Source: Allobosea sp. CS1GBMeth4
Lineage (GTDB): Bacteria; Pseudomonadota; Alphaproteobacteria; Rhizobiales; Beijerinckiaceae
Length of the DNA: 64,000 nt
Assembly (NCBI RefSeq): GCF_900185715.1
Contig: NZ_FYAS01000003.1
Coordinates: 62,001 to 126,000 of the forward strand
Direction: 5' to 3'
Part shown: positions 63,557 to 64,000 of the stretch, in pieces
How the letters are laid out: every line of letters begins with the position of its first letter
Numbering within the stretch: position 1 is the stretch's first letter
The notes under the pieces: model-generated
The model's input: only the letters and a program-made list of their open reading frames with translations
What the model was told of the DNA's origin: nothing
The model's database searches: none
Program-made: the position numbers and the translations under genes

Positions 63557-64000
63557 ATGCTGATGGACGCCGCCGGCTATCGCGAATCCCTGCGCGCCTA
63601 TTGTCCGCGCGTCTTCGTCAACGGGCAACGGATCGAGGGCGTCGCCGATGCGCCCCTGCTGCTGCCGGGCATCGCCGGCATCGGCGTGACCTACGACCTC
63701 GCGCATGACGAGGCCTGCCGGCCGATCATGACGGCGCTGCAAGGCTCCTCCGGCCGGACCGTCAACCGCATGCTCCATATCGACGCCTCCTCCAGCGATC
63801 TCCTCGCCAAGCTCGAAGCGGTGCGCCTGGTCTGCCGGATCTCCGGCTGCGCCCAGCGCTATCTGACGCACGACGCCTTCAACGGCATCCTCCAGGCGAC
63901 GGCCCGGGCCGACGCCAATCACGGCACCGACTATCGCGATCGCTTCCTCGCCTACATGCACCGCATCCAGGACGAGGACCTGACCTGCGGCGTGGCGATG
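63557..64000 (+). CDS. 4-Hydroxyphenylacetate 3-hydroxylase / 4-hydroxybutyryl-CoA dehydratase family protein, N-terminal part (runs off right edge)
   Basis: The plus-strand frame from the ATG at 63557 is open for 148 codons to the window edge. It begins MLMDAAGYRESLRAYCPRVF, with VNGQRIEGVADAPLLLPGIA and the stretch VTYDLAHDEACRPIMTALQG (about residues 46-66), VNRMLHIDASSSDLLAKLEA, and ARADANHGTDYRDRFLAYMH. This is the N-terminal domain shared by HpaB (two-component FADH2 mono-oxygenase) and AbfD (4-hydroxybutyryl-CoA dehydratase). A Cys in RISGCAQRYLTHDAFNGI lies where AbfD has its 4Fe-4S ligands, but the deciding Cys/His residues are beyond the window. GGGAGGAGG lies upstream. Divergent from a TetR gene. 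Confidence 0.82.
   Translation, partial: MLMDAAGYRESLRAYCPRVFVNGQRIEGVADAPLLLPGIAGIGVTYDLAHDEACRPIMTALQGSSGRTVNRMLHIDASSSDLLAKLEAVRLVCRISGCAQRYLTHDAFNGILQATARADANHGTDYRDRFLAYMHRIQDEDLTCGVAM

Noticed and set aside
1-64000. Search for tRNA, rRNA, CRISPR arrays, integrases, transposases or prophage genes
   Set aside because: None seen. The dispersed palindromes are the only mobile-like DNA, and no attachment sites or origin features were found.

Overview
This window is high-GC, densely coded DNA with tight ATGA/GTGA/TTGA gene overlaps. An alphaproteobacterium of the Hyphomicrobiales is the best fit, and I would guess something close to Bosea. That placement rests on the aerobic (cob-type) corrin pathway, the PrtD/HlyD-type type I secretion pair next to glycan genes, and several families of short intergenic palindromes common in this order. 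It is inference; no rRNA or other marker gene lies here.

Layout. (1) 1-569: 5' part of a D-2-hydroxyacid dehydrogenase that leaves the left edge. (2) 0.7-19.4 kb: a large cobalamin locus. On the minus strand are cobD and the cobU-cobO pair. On the plus strand are cbiB, then a B12 riboswitch leading cbtB-cbtA-DUF1636-cobW-cobN-cobG-cobH-cobI-cobJ, then (past the minus-strand cobK) cobL-cobE-cobM-cobB-bluB. Cobalt uptake, insertion and most ring-methylation steps are present. cobA (SUMT), cobF, cobS/cobT, cobQ, cobR and cobV are not seen and must be elsewhere or replaced. (3) 19.4-28.4 kb: housekeeping and accessory genes (MFS exporter with divergent LysR, 3-oxoacid CoA-transferase, coaBC, dut, an Rrf2 regulator beside cysK, a GNAT, a two-domain VOC protein, a small unknown protein). 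(4) 28.6-48.7 kb: the accessory centrepiece, a surface-glycan locus on the minus strand with a divergent MarR-type regulator. It encodes a GSCFA protein, two polysaccharide pyruvyl transferases, a secreted propeller-like protein, two paralogous GT4 enzymes, two large paralogous GT2-fold proteins, a membrane-anchored coiled-coil protein, a methyltransferase, a 255-residue all-RTX protein, and its HlyD and ABC type I secretion genes. A further GT4 gene follows the regulator. (5) 48.7-64 kb: OsmC and GntR, AMP nucleosidase, a periplasmic-type molybdenum hydroxylase with a diheme cytochrome and a TetR regulator, a five-gene branched-chain amino-acid-type ABC importer, a secreted streptogramin-lyase-like propeller with a cytochrome c, an isochorismatase-like hydrolase, and a TetR regulator divergent from the start of an HpaB/AbfD-family flavoprotein that leaves the right edge.

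Most notable signals. The RTX/T1SS/glycan locus has the gene logic of the Sinorhizobium meliloti galactoglucan (EPS II, exp/wg) region: MarR activator, T1SS ABC, T1SS HlyD, RTX protein, glycosyltransferases. It adds duplicated pyruvyl transferases, a GT2 paralogue without its DxD-like aspartate, and a recurring GW-D module. The promoters in front of the ABC and RTX genes share an unusual motif. cobN carries three in-frame copies of palindromic repeat elements that elsewhere in the window lie between genes. Two divergent cob gene pairs share one CATG as both start codons.
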